In this document: one piece after another, positions 27,755-36,011 of the stretch
How positions within the stretch are numbered: position 1 is the stretch's first letter
Layout: each line of letters starts with the position of its first letter
NCBI GenBank assembly: GCA_016183425.1
Contig: JACPEP010000006.1
Coordinates: 62,001-126,000, forward strand
Source of the DNA: Chloroflexota bacterium
GTDB taxonomy: Bacteria; Chloroflexota; Dehalococcoidia; JACPEP01
DNA: 64,000 nucleotides
Direction of reading: 5' to 3'
The notes under the pieces: generated by a model
Seen by the model: only the letters and a program-made list of their open reading frames with translations
Told to the model about the DNA's origin: nothing
Databases searched by the model: none
Position numbers and translations under genes: made by a program

Positions 27755-28465
27755 TTGTCCGAAGAGTACAAATGGGGTATGGTGGTGGATGTGGATCGCT
27801 GCACCGGCTGCCAGGCCTGCGTCGTTGCCTGCCAGGTGGAGAATAATGCCCCTCTGAGCAGCGAGGAATCCTTTCAGCGCCGTAGGCCCATGCAGTGGAT
27901 CCGCATCGAACGCTATTGGGAGGGTGAGTACCCCCACATCAAGGCTCGCTTCCTGCCCCTACTTTGCCAACAATGCGGCAATGCCCCCTGTGAACCAGTC
28001 TGTCCCGTCTATGCCACCTACCACAATAGGGAGGGGCTCAACGTGCAGATCTATCCTCGATGTATAGGTACTCGCTTCTGCGCCAACAACTGCCCTTATA
28101 ACGCCCGTTTCTTTAACTGGGTGGAGCATCAGTGGCCCCCCGTCATGGCCAATTACCTTAATCCCCACGTCACAGTGCGTCCTCGGGGTATAATGGAAAA
28201 GTGCACCTTCTGCATCCATCGCCTTCATCGTGCCCAGCGCCAGGCCAAGGGGGAGGGGAGGGTATTGCGGGACGGGGAAGTCCAGCCCGCCTGTGTCCAA
28301 ACGTGTCCCACCAATGCCCTGGTTTTTGGCAACCTTAAAGACCCCAACAGCCGGGTGTCCAGTATGGTTCAAGACGAAAGACATTACCGGCTGCTGGAGG
28401 AGCTGGGGACGGAGCCCAGCGTGGTATACCTGAAGAAAGTGGTGCCGGGTGGCAGAGCATCCTGA
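27755..28465 (+). CDS. FeS-cluster subunit, ActB C-terminal half
   Basis: 236 aa from TTG 27755 with GGAGGCGG upstream. Four ferredoxin-like motifs: C16/C19/C22/C26 (CTGCQACVVAC), CQQCGNAPCEPVC, CIGTRFCANNC and a C-terminal CTFC with ACVQTCP. The third motif lacks one Cys, the pattern expected for a [3Fe-4S] cluster as in ActB. It should carry electrons between the molybdopterin-like subunit, the NrfD-like quinol-oxidising subunits and ActA. No signal peptide of its own, so it is probably co-exported with the Tat partner. Confidence 0.88.
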   Translation: MSEEYKWGMVVDVDRCTGCQACVVACQVENNAPLSSEESFQRRRPMQWIRIERYWEGEYPHIKARFLPLLCQQCGNAPCEPVCPVYATYHNREGLNVQIYPRCIGTRFCANNCPYNARFFNWVEHQWPPVMANYLNPHVTVRPRGIMEKCTFCIHRLHRAQRQAKGEGRVLRDGEVQPACVQTCPTNALVFGNLKDPNSRVSSMVQDERHYRLLEELGTEPSVVYLKKVVPGGRAS

Positions 28466-29810
28466 GGTTCGGAGGCCTTTGGCATCCTCCCAGGAGGTCA
28501 CCAGACATCTCTTGGGGGGGGGCCGAGGGCGATCACCTTCCTTTTGGCTGTTGGTGGGGGTGCTGACGGTTCTTTTTGGGGCCGGGGTAGTGGGTCTTAT
28601 CATACGGCTTCAGGGGGGATTCCATGAGCGGTCGGTGTGGGGTTACTACGCTGCCACCGTCGCTTATCTGCTTACCATTACCCAAGGAGCGCCACTGGTA
28701 GCCGTAGCCTTGAGGCTGACCAAGGCTGATTGGCGACGGCCCGTGACCCGTGCCGCCGAGCTTTTCACTGTGGTGGGCGTTCTTAATTTCTTCCTTTTTC
28801 TACCCCTCTTGGCCCTGGTTCCTTCCGCTCAAGGGCGGTCCACTGTTTGGCTGCAATGGCCCTGGGGGGCACCTCACGTGTGGGATACCCTGGCCTGGGC
28901 ACTCCTCGTTTTGTGCGGCTTGGCCCTCCTCTACACCAGCGTGTTGCCCGATGTGGCCGCCGCCCGGGACGGAGCCACCGGCTTTCGTCAGCGTGTCTCC
29001 GCCTGGTTGGCTTCCCATTGGCAAGGCACGGAGCGCCAGTGGCGAGTCCAACGAGGGGGTTTGGTGCTCCTGGGCGTCTTCTATCTTATGCTTTTTGTCC
29101 TGGTACATACCCTGTTCAGCTCCGATTTTGCTATGAGCATAGTGCCCGGATGGAAGGACGCCATCTTTCCTCCCTTTCACGCCCTTAGCGGCCTCCAATC
29201 TGCGGTCGCGGTCACCGTAGTAGCCATGTATCTCTGGCGCCGGGCAGAGGGCCAGCCGTACCTGGGACGTGACCAGTTCTGGGCCCTGAGCAAGGTGCTC
29301 TTTGCTCTCTCCTTGCTGTGGTTCTATTTCTGGTTTGCTCAGTTCCTAACCATGTGGTATGGCCGTCTGCCCATAGAGCAGACACTGCTCCAGTTACTCA
29401 TGGTGGGGCCGTACCGGGTGCCTTTCGTACTGGCTTTTTCCCTTAATTTTCTCGTGCCCTTCTTCATCCTGTTGTGGAACCCGGCGCGGAAGAGCATCCT
29501 TGGCCCTACCCTGGCGGCTACCAGCATCCTGGTGGGCACCCTCTTTGACCGGATACGAATTTACGTGTCCGCTTATTCTGTAGAAGAGAGTGCTGCCCAT
29601 ATCCTGGAGCAAGTGCCGGCGACCCGGCTACCGGACGGGGTTGACATCCTTATGGTAGTCGGGCTGGTAGCGGGGGCTGTGTTATTTTACGTGTTGGCCG
29701 CTCGGTTAATACCACCCATAGCGATCTGGGAGGTGAAAGAGGGTTTGTACTTGAGAGTGGAGCGGCTTTTCTTGCGCAAAGGGGTATCGGTAGTGGGCAA
29801 GCCGGAGTGA
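28449..29810 (+). CDS. NrfD/ActC-like quinol-oxidising membrane subunit (first)
   Basis: 453 aa, about ten membrane helices. Family features include the VKEGLYLRVE tail and paired helices with RLTKADWRRPVTRAAE, which is repeated in the next gene as RLTHAEWRRPATRAAE. The start GTG 28449 overlaps the FeS gene by 17 bases. As an NrfD-type subunit it would bind menaquinol and anchor the extracytoplasmic electron-transfer subunits. Either this or the next protein corresponds to ActC, the other to ActF; I do not assign which. Confidence 0.85.
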   Translation: MAEHPEVRRPLASSQEVTRHLLGGGRGRSPSFWLLVGVLTVLFGAGVVGLIIRLQGGFHERSVWGYYAATVAYLLTITQGAPLVAVALRLTKADWRRPVTRAAELFTVVGVLNFFLFLPLLALVPSAQGRSTVWLQWPWGAPHVWDTLAWALLVLCGLALLYTSVLPDVAAARDGATGFRQRVSAWLASHWQGTERQWRVQRGGLVLLGVFYLMLFVLVHTLFSSDFAMSIVPGWKDAIFPPFHALSGLQSAVAVTVVAMYLWRRAEGQPYLGRDQFWALSKVLFALSLLWFYFWFAQFLTMWYGRLPIEQTLLQLLMVGPYRVPFVLAFSLNFLVPFFILLWNPARKSILGPTLAATSILVGTLFDRIRIYVSAYSVEESAAHILEQVPATRLPDGVDILMVVGLVAGAVLFYVLAARLIPPIAIWEVKEGLYLRVERLFLRKGVSVVGKPE

Positions 29811-29848
29811 CCCGGTGACGTTTTGTGGGTTCTCTATCAGGAGGCGCG

Positions 29849-31225
29849 GTGCAGGAACGAAGGGATACTAGCTTCCCTCAGATCAACCAGGACCTATTGC
29901 GGGGGGTAATCAAGACGCCTATATGGTTCTGGCTGGTTCTGGGAGCCTTGGGGATGGTAGTCCTGGGGGGGGCGGGGGCAATGGGCTATCTCTTCTACGT
30001 GGGTTTGGGTCTCACTGGTCTGAACTGGCCGGTGATGTGGGGGGCGTTTATCACCACCTTCGTCTTCTGGGTGGGTATCAGCCATGCTGGGGTCATGCTC
30101 TCTGCCATTCTGAGGCTGACCCACGCCGAGTGGCGGCGTCCGGCCACCAGGGCGGCGGAGGTGCTCACGGTTTTCTCCCTGGCCACGGCCGCCCTTTTCC
30201 CCATCATCCACGTAGGCCGGCCCTGGCGAGCCCTTTACTGGATATTCCCTTATGACTTCGCCCGGGGCATCTGGCCCAACATCCGCTCTCCCCTGATTTG
30301 GGACCCGGCGGCCATCTTTACCTACCTTACCGGCAGCAGCCTCTTCGTCTACATCGCATTGCTGCCGGACCTGGCCGCGGCCCGAGACCACACTACGGGC
30401 TGGCGGCACACTCTCTACTCGGTGATTTCGCTAGGCTTTCGGGGGACGGCCCGTCAATGGCGGTTGCAGGTAATGGGAGGCATCCTTCTATCGGCCCTCA
30501 TTCTACCGGTATTCGTATCGGTGCACAGTATCGTATCCTGGGACTTTGGCATGACCATGGCCGTTAGCGGCTGGCACGTGACCATTTTCGCTCCCTACTT
30601 CGTTATCGGCGCCGTGCATTCGGGCGTCGCCGCCGTGGTCACTCTCCTGGCTTTAATGCGTTGGGTCTTTGGGTGGCAGGACTACATTCGCCGTGAGCAC
30701 TTCGATGCCCTGGGGCGTCTGATGCTGGTGGTGTCCACCGCTTGGCTCTATTTCTTCTTCATGGAGTTTCTCTTCGCCTTATATAGCGGCGAATCCGCTG
30801 AAATTGCCCTTCGGGAGATGCAGGTATTCACGCCGCCCTGGAGCTACTTCTTCATCACCTTCCTTCTCACGGCTTATTTCATTCCGGTGCCGCTGTGGCT
30901 CTTCCGGGGCGTGCGACGCAGCGTCCCTCTCATGTTCCTGACCTCTCTCTCGGTCAATATCGGCATGTGGCTGGAGCGTTTTCTCATCTTTGTTCCCGGT
31001 TTGGCGCGGAAACAGGTGTTCACCTTCGACTGGTATACTTATCGTCCCAGTGCCGTAGAGATAACCATCATCGCCGCCTCCTTCGCTGTGGTGGCTTTGG
31101 GGGTGCTCCTCTTTTCCAAGTTCTTCCCCTTGGTGCCCATTTACGACGTCAAGGAGGGGGAGGTGTTCAGCACTCGGATCGAGGTGGGGCGAAGAAAAGT
31201 TCCGGCGGTGGTGCGAGAAGAATAG
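29849..31225 (+). CDS. NrfD/ActC-like quinol-oxidising membrane subunit (second)
   Basis: About 458 aa from GTG 29849, chosen because AGGAGG ends four bases upstream; GTG 29825 is an in-frame alternative. Around ten membrane helices, paralogous to the previous protein (TRAAEVLTVFSLATAALFPIIHVGRPW; DVKEGEVFSTRIE tail). RPWRALYWIFPYDFARG matches the conserved quinone-site region of ActC. Together the two form the membrane core of the complex, as in alternative complex III. Confidence 0.87.
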   Translation: MQERRDTSFPQINQDLLRGVIKTPIWFWLVLGALGMVVLGGAGAMGYLFYVGLGLTGLNWPVMWGAFITTFVFWVGISHAGVMLSAILRLTHAEWRRPATRAAEVLTVFSLATAALFPIIHVGRPWRALYWIFPYDFARGIWPNIRSPLIWDPAAIFTYLTGSSLFVYIALLPDLAAARDHTTGWRHTLYSVISLGFRGTARQWRLQVMGGILLSALILPVFVSVHSIVSWDFGMTMAVSGWHVTIFAPYFVIGAVHSGVAAVVTLLALMRWVFGWQDYIRREHFDALGRLMLVVSTAWLYFFFMEFLFALYSGESAEIALREMQVFTPPWSYFFITFLLTAYFIPVPLWLFRGVRRSVPLMFLTSLSVNIGMWLERFLIFVPGLARKQVFTFDWYTYRPSAVEITIIAASFAVVALGVLLFSKFFPLVPIYDVKEGEVFSTRIEVGRRKVPAVVREE

Positions 31226-31239
31226 TTTGATGGGGGGTT

Positions 31240-31773
31240 GTGGTCATGGCCAGGAGAGGAATTCTAGGCTTATTTAGAGATGCTGACGGGGCGGCAGAGG
31301 CCGTAGATTGGTTGCGCCGCTCCCAGTTCTCCAGCGAGGAGTTTGAGGTTCTTACCGGGAGCCCCTATCCCGAGGGAGCCTTCGGGGAGGGCCATATCAA
31401 ACACCGCCTGTTCATCTTTCCCTTCGTAGGGGCCGCCTTGGGGTTCGCGGTAGCCATCCTTCTCAACATCGGCACTCAGGTGTCCTACCCTATAGTCACC
31501 GGGGGTAAGCCCATTCTTTCCCTGCCCCCTATGACCATAATCACCTATGAAGGCACCCTTTTGGGCGCCATCCTTTTCACCGTGTTGGGCATCGTATTTG
31601 AGTCGCGTCTGCCGTCGCGTCTCCCCAAGATATATGACCCTCGTATTAGCGATGGCTACATAGGTGTAATGGTAGCCTGCCCCGAGGAGCGCCTGAACGA
31701 GGTGGATCGGGGACTGCGACAGGCGGGAGCCGTGGACGTGAAGTGGGAGCCGGGGGCAGCGGCGAAGATATGA
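31240..31773 (+). CDS. actD: ActD-like DUF3341 membrane subunit
   Basis: 177 aa with DUF3341 character: RGILGLFRDADGAAEAVDWLR at the N-terminus, a GHIKHRL motif, two membrane helices (about 64-86 and 106-126) and a cytosolic C-terminal FDR-like ending with PEERLNEVDRGLRQAGA. In alternative complex III ActD spans the membrane beside ActC/ActF. Its stop overlaps the actE start as ATGA. The start may be GTG 31240 or ATG 31246. Confidence 0.87.
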   Translation: MVMARRGILGLFRDADGAAEAVDWLRRSQFSSEEFEVLTGSPYPEGAFGEGHIKHRLFIFPFVGAALGFAVAILLNIGTQVSYPIVTGGKPILSLPPMTIITYEGTLLGAILFTVLGIVFESRLPSRLPKIYDPRISDGYIGVMVACPEERLNEVDRGLRQAGAVDVKWEPGAAAKI

Positions 31774-32315
31774 ACGCCCTGGGAAACATCACCCACCCCT
31801 TGGTCGGTCGTCGCCTTTTATGGTTGGCGGGGGGCCTGGTGCTATTATTAGGATGTACCCCCACTGGCGCTTACCGGGTGGACATCATGCGGGAGATGCA
31901 CTACCAGATATCCTATCGCTCTCAAGAACCTCCCCGCCTGGATTCCCCTGCGGGCGCTGTGCCCGTGACGGGAGGGGAACGAAGCTATACCTTGAGCGAA
32001 GCGACGGCGCTCACCAATCCTGTGCCTCCGGGGAAAGAGAGCCTGGAGAGGGCGGCGCGCCTGTACCAGGTGAATTGCTCTGCCTGCCACGGCCCCAAAG
32101 GGAGGGGCGACGGCGTGGTGTCTGGATTCTTTGTTCAGGCCAACACACCGCCCCCCATAGACTTGGCCAGCGAACGCGTGCGTTCTCGTACCGAGGGCCA
32201 ACTCTTCTGGTTCATCACCAATGGCCTAGGCAACATGCCTCCCTTCCGCAAGCTCTTGACGGAGGAGGAGCGCTGGACGGTAATCCAGTTCATTCATCAG
32301 GTTCAGGCTCAATAG
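31770..32315 (+). CDS. actE: ActE-like lipoprotein cytochrome c, C-terminus altered by an insertion
   Basis: 181 aa from ATG 31770, which overlaps the actD stop. Lipobox LLLGC29, one heme site C103-SAC-H107 and a distal Met in GNMPPF (M156). It hands electrons to a soluble carrier or oxidase. The last 57 bases of coding sequence are repeated exactly at 32969-33025, where the frame continues QSTSR before a stop. The original protein therefore probably ended four residues later, and the present TAG was created by the insertion at about 32312. Confidence 0.88.
   Translation: MNALGNITHPLVGRRLLWLAGGLVLLLGCTPTGAYRVDIMREMHYQISYRSQEPPRLDSPAGAVPVTGGERSYTLSEATALTNPVPPGKESLERAARLYQVNCSACHGPKGRGDGVVSGFFVQANTPPPIDLASERVRSRTEGQLFWFITNGLGNMPPFRKLLTEEERWTVIQFIHQVQAQ
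32255..32311 (+). repeat. 57-bp direct repeat, left copy (actE 3' end)
   Basis: Identical over all 57 bases to 32969-33025. The two copies bracket the inverted-repeat segment carrying the DUF4160/DUF2442 pair. Confidence 0.95.
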
Positions 32316-32413
32316 TCCGGTAGGGTGGGTTAAGTGAAACGAAACCCACCTCACAAACTTCAGTCCTTTTGGGGACGCTATATGCAATTGCACTGGTGAG
32401 GTATAATTATTTT

Positions 32414-32629
32414 GTGCCAACAGTGTTAAGGCTTGGGAAATTTCGGTTTTTCTTTTTCAGCAACGAGGGTGACGAACCTGTCCATATTCATGTTGAGTCC
32501 GAGGATAAATATGCTAAATTTTGGCTTGAACCGGTGCAGCTTGCAAAATCGATTGGGTATAGCGCAAGAGAACTGAGCGAAATAAGGAATTTAATCGTGG
32601 AGAATGTGAATATTCTCAAGGGGAGATGA
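32414..32629 (+). CDS. DUF4160 protein, toxin-antitoxin-like
   Basis: 71 aa from GTG 32414, chosen because DUF4160 proteins typically begin MPTVLR; an upstream TTG at 32369 is in frame. The sequence shows the family core: RFFFFSNEGDEPVHIHVE, then KFWLEP and an ELSEIRNLIVENV helix. DUF4160 genes commonly pair with DUF2442 genes, as here; biochemical function is not established. The stop is one base from the next start. Confidence 0.82.
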   Translation: MPTVLRLGKFRFFFFSNEGDEPVHIHVESEDKYAKFWLEPVQLAKSIGYSARELSEIRNLIVENVNILKGR

Positions 32630-32630
32630 G

Positions 32631-32873
32631 ATGAATATTTCGGTCAGTAGGACTTTAGAAGCGATGGCTTCTGATGTATGGTTTGATGCCGACATGATGC
32701 ATGTCCGCCTCTTGGACGGAAGGGAAATCAGTGTGCCTCTTGAGTGGTTCACCAGGCTGCGGCATGCCACCGACGAACAGAAAAAGAAATGGCGGCTGAT
32801 TGGCAAAGGTATCGGAATACACTGGGAAGATATAGACGAGGATATCTTGGTAGCCGCCCTATTGAGAGTATAG
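32631..32873 (+). CDS. DUF2442 protein, partner of DUF4160
   Basis: 80 aa. Family features: a VWFDADMMHVRLLDGREISVPL strand pair, WFTRLRHATDEQ, then GIGIHWEDIDEDI. One base separates it from the DUF4160 gene, so the two form a translationally coupled pair. DUF2442 is often listed as a toxin-antitoxin-type partner. The pair is the only cargo of the inverted-repeat segment. Confidence 0.85.
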   Translation: MNISVSRTLEAMASDVWFDADMMHVRLLDGREISVPLEWFTRLRHATDEQKKKWRLIGKGIGIHWEDIDEDILVAALLRV

Positions 32874-32968
32874 CTAGCGCTGTTAGTCGTCAGGGTGGGT
32901 GAAGTGAAACGCAACCCACCCCTGCCAAGTGAAGGTGGGTTTCGCTGCGGCTACGCCCACCCTACCAA

Positions 32969-33041
32969 CTTGACGGAGGAGGAGCGCTGGACGGTAATCC
33001 AGTTCATTCATCAGGTTCAGGCTCAGTCCACCAGTCGCTGA
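32969..33041 (+). pseudogene. Duplicated 3' end of actE
   Basis: 57 bases identical to the end of actE, followed in the same frame by QSTSR and TGA at 33039-33041. This is the displaced original tail of the gene, with no start or upstream part. Confidence 0.85.
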
Positions 33042-33076
33042 GAGCATCCGGCGACCCACGTCCTGAAACATCTTTG

Positions 33077-33130
33077 CCCACCCCTGCCAAGGAAAGGTGG
33101 GTTCCTCTGCGCTACACCCACCCTACCAAA
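33077..33130. repeat. Further copy of the CCCACCC inverted repeat
   Basis: Closely resembles 32912-32967: CCCACCCCTGCCAA, then GGTGGGTT, then CCCACCCTACCAAA. It shows that the repeat also exists without the gene pair. The rest of 33042-33220 holds nothing recognisable apart from the leader of the next gene. Confidence 0.65.
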
Positions 33131-33220
33131 TCCTAGCGAATCCAGGTTATAAGAAGGGATTGCCCCCGTGGGCTGCCTACAGTATCATTGCTATTGGAGA
33201 ATCGCAGGGGGCAAAGGAAC

Positions 33221-36007
33221 TTGTCTCGTAAGGAGCTTATCTTATTGGGCGTCATCCTGGTGGTGGCCGCTTTCTTCCGCCTCTACCAGTTGGACTCCGC
33301 TCCCCCCGGCCTTCAGTACGACGAAGCCTACAACGGCATGGACGCCCTAAGGGTGCTCCAGGGGGAGCGCCCTATGTTCTTCGAGGGCAATAACGGACGG
33401 GAGCCTCTTTTTATCTACCTGGTGGCCCTTTCGGTAGCCCTGGTGGGCAAGGGCGTTCTGGCGGTGCGGCTAGTCTCGGTGGTCATGGGACTGGCCGTAG
33501 TGGCGGGAAGCTACTTCCTGGTGCGGCGCCTCTATGGGGTGCCGGTAGCTCTCATAAGCGCCGGATTGCTTTCCGTCTCCTTCTGGCACGTGCTGGTCAG
33601 CCGCTGGGGATATGAAACGGGGCCGCTGCTCTTTTTGGAGGTGTTGGCTCTCCTCCTCTTCTGGGAGGCCATAGATAAGGGGAACAATATAGCGGCCCTG
33701 GGGGGTGGGGTGGCTTTAGGAGCTTCCCTTTATACTTATCCCTCCAGCCGTTTTCTACCCATTGCCTTTTTGGTGTTTGTGGTTGTTAGTGCACTTCTTA
33801 AACCTATCTTTATTAAAGAGAGGGGACGCTCCCTCATCATTTTCTTTGCCGCGGCGTTGGTAGCCCTGATCCCTCTGGGCCAGTACGCCGTCACCCATTC
33901 TCAGTCCTTCCTCCTCCGGACCTCTCAGACCAACGACATCCGTTACATCCTGGAGAAAGGGGATTTTGGTCCCTTTCTGGGCGATTCCCTCAATGCTCTG
34001 GCCATGTTCAGCTTGAGGGGCGACCCTCAGTGGATGTATAACTTTTCGGGCCGTCCCCTCTTTGATCCCGTCACGTCTCTCCTTTTTTACGCCGGAGTAG
34101 GTTTGGTCTTAGCCCGCTTTCGTGACCCCCGCCACGCTCTGGCCTTGATAACGGTAGGGGTGATGCTCGTTCCTATCGCTATTACCGGCCAAAGCCCTCA
34201 CCTGGTGCGGGCGGTGGGCATCATTCCCTTCCTGTACCTTTTTCCCGCGCTGGGTATCCTCTGGCTGTGGCAAAGGGTGGCGATACGTTTTGTTGTTCAT
34301 GGGCAAAAAATGGCCGTCGCTTTTCTGGCTCTCCTCTTCTTAGCTACTGCTGCATCCACCTATTACCACTTCTTTCAGGTGTGGGCCAAAGAGCCGCAGG
34401 TGCTGCAAGAGTACGACGCCGATTTGGTGGATGGGCTTCACTTTCTCCAGCGCTATAATGGCTCGGAAAGGATCTTCCTCGCCACGGAGCAGCCCAACCA
34501 CCCGGCAGTGGCTTTTTTGGCTCCTCATGCAGAGCAGGTGAGACAGTTTACGGGCTTCTCCCGCTTCACCGGGCGCTCCACCCTGGTTCTGCCCGCCGCG
34601 GGAGACATCCTCTACCTGTTTCCCCGTTGGATGACCCCTTCTGCGGAGCAAATGGCGTCCTTTGCCTCCATGCAACCGGTAGCCACGGGGCGGGACATGG
34701 ATGGCAAACCCAGCTTTGTTGCCTACCGCTTGGACAGCCAGGCCCTGGCCGCGGCCCGCTCCGTAACCCCGCAAAAGGTTCTCAACAAAGATTTGGGGGG
34801 TGAGGTGAGGCTGGTGGGGTACGTTGCCCCATCGGAAATACGCTCGGGAGAAGAATTGCCCCTCATATTGTACTGGCAGCCCTTAGGCCGCGCTAAAGAC
34901 GACTATCGCATTACCTTCTCCATCACCGATGACCGAGGCCAGCGCCGGAGTTGGAGGTGGCTGACCGGTGACGATAGCTACCCCCCCGGCCTGTGGGAAG
35001 ATGGGGACCTGGTCATCACCAAGTATGGGCTAGGCCTGTACCCCGGCCTGCCCCGGGGAGAGGGTTGGGTGACAGTTCGCTTCGCCCCTCCCCGGAGCGA
35101 GGCCGGCGGCCTCTCAGCGACCCTGGGCCCGGTGCGATGGCTTACGAACCCCACCCCGCCCCCGCTCCAATTTTTGGGCGCGCGCTCCTTCACCCGCGCC
35201 AGAATAGCTGACGACCTTCTTCTCCTGGGCTGGAACAAAGGGGAGGGCAACTTCCAGCCGGGAGATCGGGTTCCGGTAACCCTTTTCTGGCAAGCTCTGC
35301 AGAAGGGGGTAGAAAACTATCGTTTCGCTATCCAATGGGTGGATGGGGAGGGGCGCCTTTGGGATGCGGCCCCCCGGCTTCTAGCAGGAGGGGTTTATCC
35401 CCCTGGGGAATGGGCCCCGGGGGAGGTGGTTAGAGATGACGTGGCTTCCCCTCTCAGCGTCAGAATGCCGCCGGACCGCTACCAAGCTCACCTCAAGGTT
35501 TTCCTGGGAGAACGCCTGGTGAGCCGCCTGTCAAACCTATTCTCTATTCAGGTTGTTCCCGGCCAGCGGGAATACCGGGAGCCATCCCTGCCTCACTCGG
35601 TCTACGCCAGGATGGGAGACGATATGGAGCTTCTGGGCTACCGCCTGTCCCCAGAGGGCATTGCCTCTCCGGGGGAGCTGAAGGTAACCTTGTACTGGAG
35701 GGCCTTGAAAAAGATGGAGCGGGATTATACTATTTTCTTGCACCTCCTGGATGATTCGGGAAGATTGACCGGCCAGGTGGACGGGCCGCCCAGGGCGGGT
35801 CAGTACCCCACCAGCCGCTGGGCGCCTGAGGAGGTGGTGGAGGAGGAGCGCTATTTACCCTTGCCTCAGGGCATGACCTCAGCGAGGTATCAACTGAGGG
35901 TGGGCGTGTATTGCTTCCCCCAGATGGAGCGCCTCCCCATCTCCGACAATCGAGGTAATTCTCTGGGCACCAGTCTCCTGTTGCAAGAGATTCCCGAGGG
36001 CGGATAA
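33221..36007 (+). CDS. GT-C glycosyltransferase (PMT/ArnT type) with three C-terminal beta repeats
   Basis: About 928 aa from TTG 33221 with AAAGGA upstream; TTG 33188 is an alternative. The N-terminal half is polytopic, with the GT-C first-loop acidic motif QYDEAYNGMDAL and a NGREPLFIYL segment typical of ArnT/PMT-like dolichyl/undecaprenyl-phosphate-sugar transferases. The second half (from about residue 515) contains three similar beta-rich units, each with an LLGY/LVGY start, a TLYWRAL/ILYWQPL/TLFWQAL strand and a SRWAPEEV/GEWAPGEV-like turn. It probably glycosylates a surface polymer or protein. The gene downstream begins five bases after its stop. Confidence 0.85.
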   Translation: MSRKELILLGVILVVAAFFRLYQLDSAPPGLQYDEAYNGMDALRVLQGERPMFFEGNNGREPLFIYLVALSVALVGKGVLAVRLVSVVMGLAVVAGSYFLVRRLYGVPVALISAGLLSVSFWHVLVSRWGYETGPLLFLEVLALLLFWEAIDKGNNIAALGGGVALGASLYTYPSSRFLPIAFLVFVVVSALLKPIFIKERGRSLIIFFAAALVALIPLGQYAVTHSQSFLLRTSQTNDIRYILEKGDFGPFLGDSLNALAMFSLRGDPQWMYNFSGRPLFDPVTSLLFYAGVGLVLARFRDPRHALALITVGVMLVPIAITGQSPHLVRAVGIIPFLYLFPALGILWLWQRVAIRFVVHGQKMAVAFLALLFLATAASTYYHFFQVWAKEPQVLQEYDADLVDGLHFLQRYNGSERIFLATEQPNHPAVAFLAPHAEQVRQFTGFSRFTGRSTLVLPAAGDILYLFPRWMTPSAEQMASFASMQPVATGRDMDGKPSFVAYRLDSQALAAARSVTPQKVLNKDLGGEVRLVGYVAPSEIRSGEELPLILYWQPLGRAKDDYRITFSITDDRGQRRSWRWLTGDDSYPPGLWEDGDLVITKYGLGLYPGLPRGEGWVTVRFAPPRSEAGGLSATLGPVRWLTNPTPPPLQFLGARSFTRARIADDLLLLGWNKGEGNFQPGDRVPVTLFWQALQKGVENYRFAIQWVDGEGRLWDAAPRLLAGGVYPPGEWAPGEVVRDDVASPLSVRMPPDRYQAHLKVFLGERLVSRLSNLFSIQVVPGQREYREPSLPHSVYARMGDDMELLGYRLSPEGIASPGELKVTLYWRALKKMERDYTIFLHLLDDSGRLTGQVDGPPRAGQYPTSRWAPEEVVEEERYLPLPQGMTSARYQLRVGVYCFPQMERLPISDNRGNSLGTSLLLQEIPEGG

Positions 36008-36011
36008 AACG

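Larger units (their letters stand above)
32319..32966. mobile_element. Inverted-repeat segment carrying a DUF4160/DUF2442 gene pair
   Basis: The left end 32319-32350 starts GGTAGGGTGGG and ends GAAACCCACC. The right end 32934-32966, read on the other strand, also starts GGTAGGGTGGG and ends GAAACCCACC, giving imperfect terminal inverted repeats of about 32 bp. A nested left-end-like copy occurs at 32892-32922. Between them are only the two small genes and no transposase. The 57-bp actE repeats flank the whole segment, seven bases away on the left and two on the right. Confidence 0.7.
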
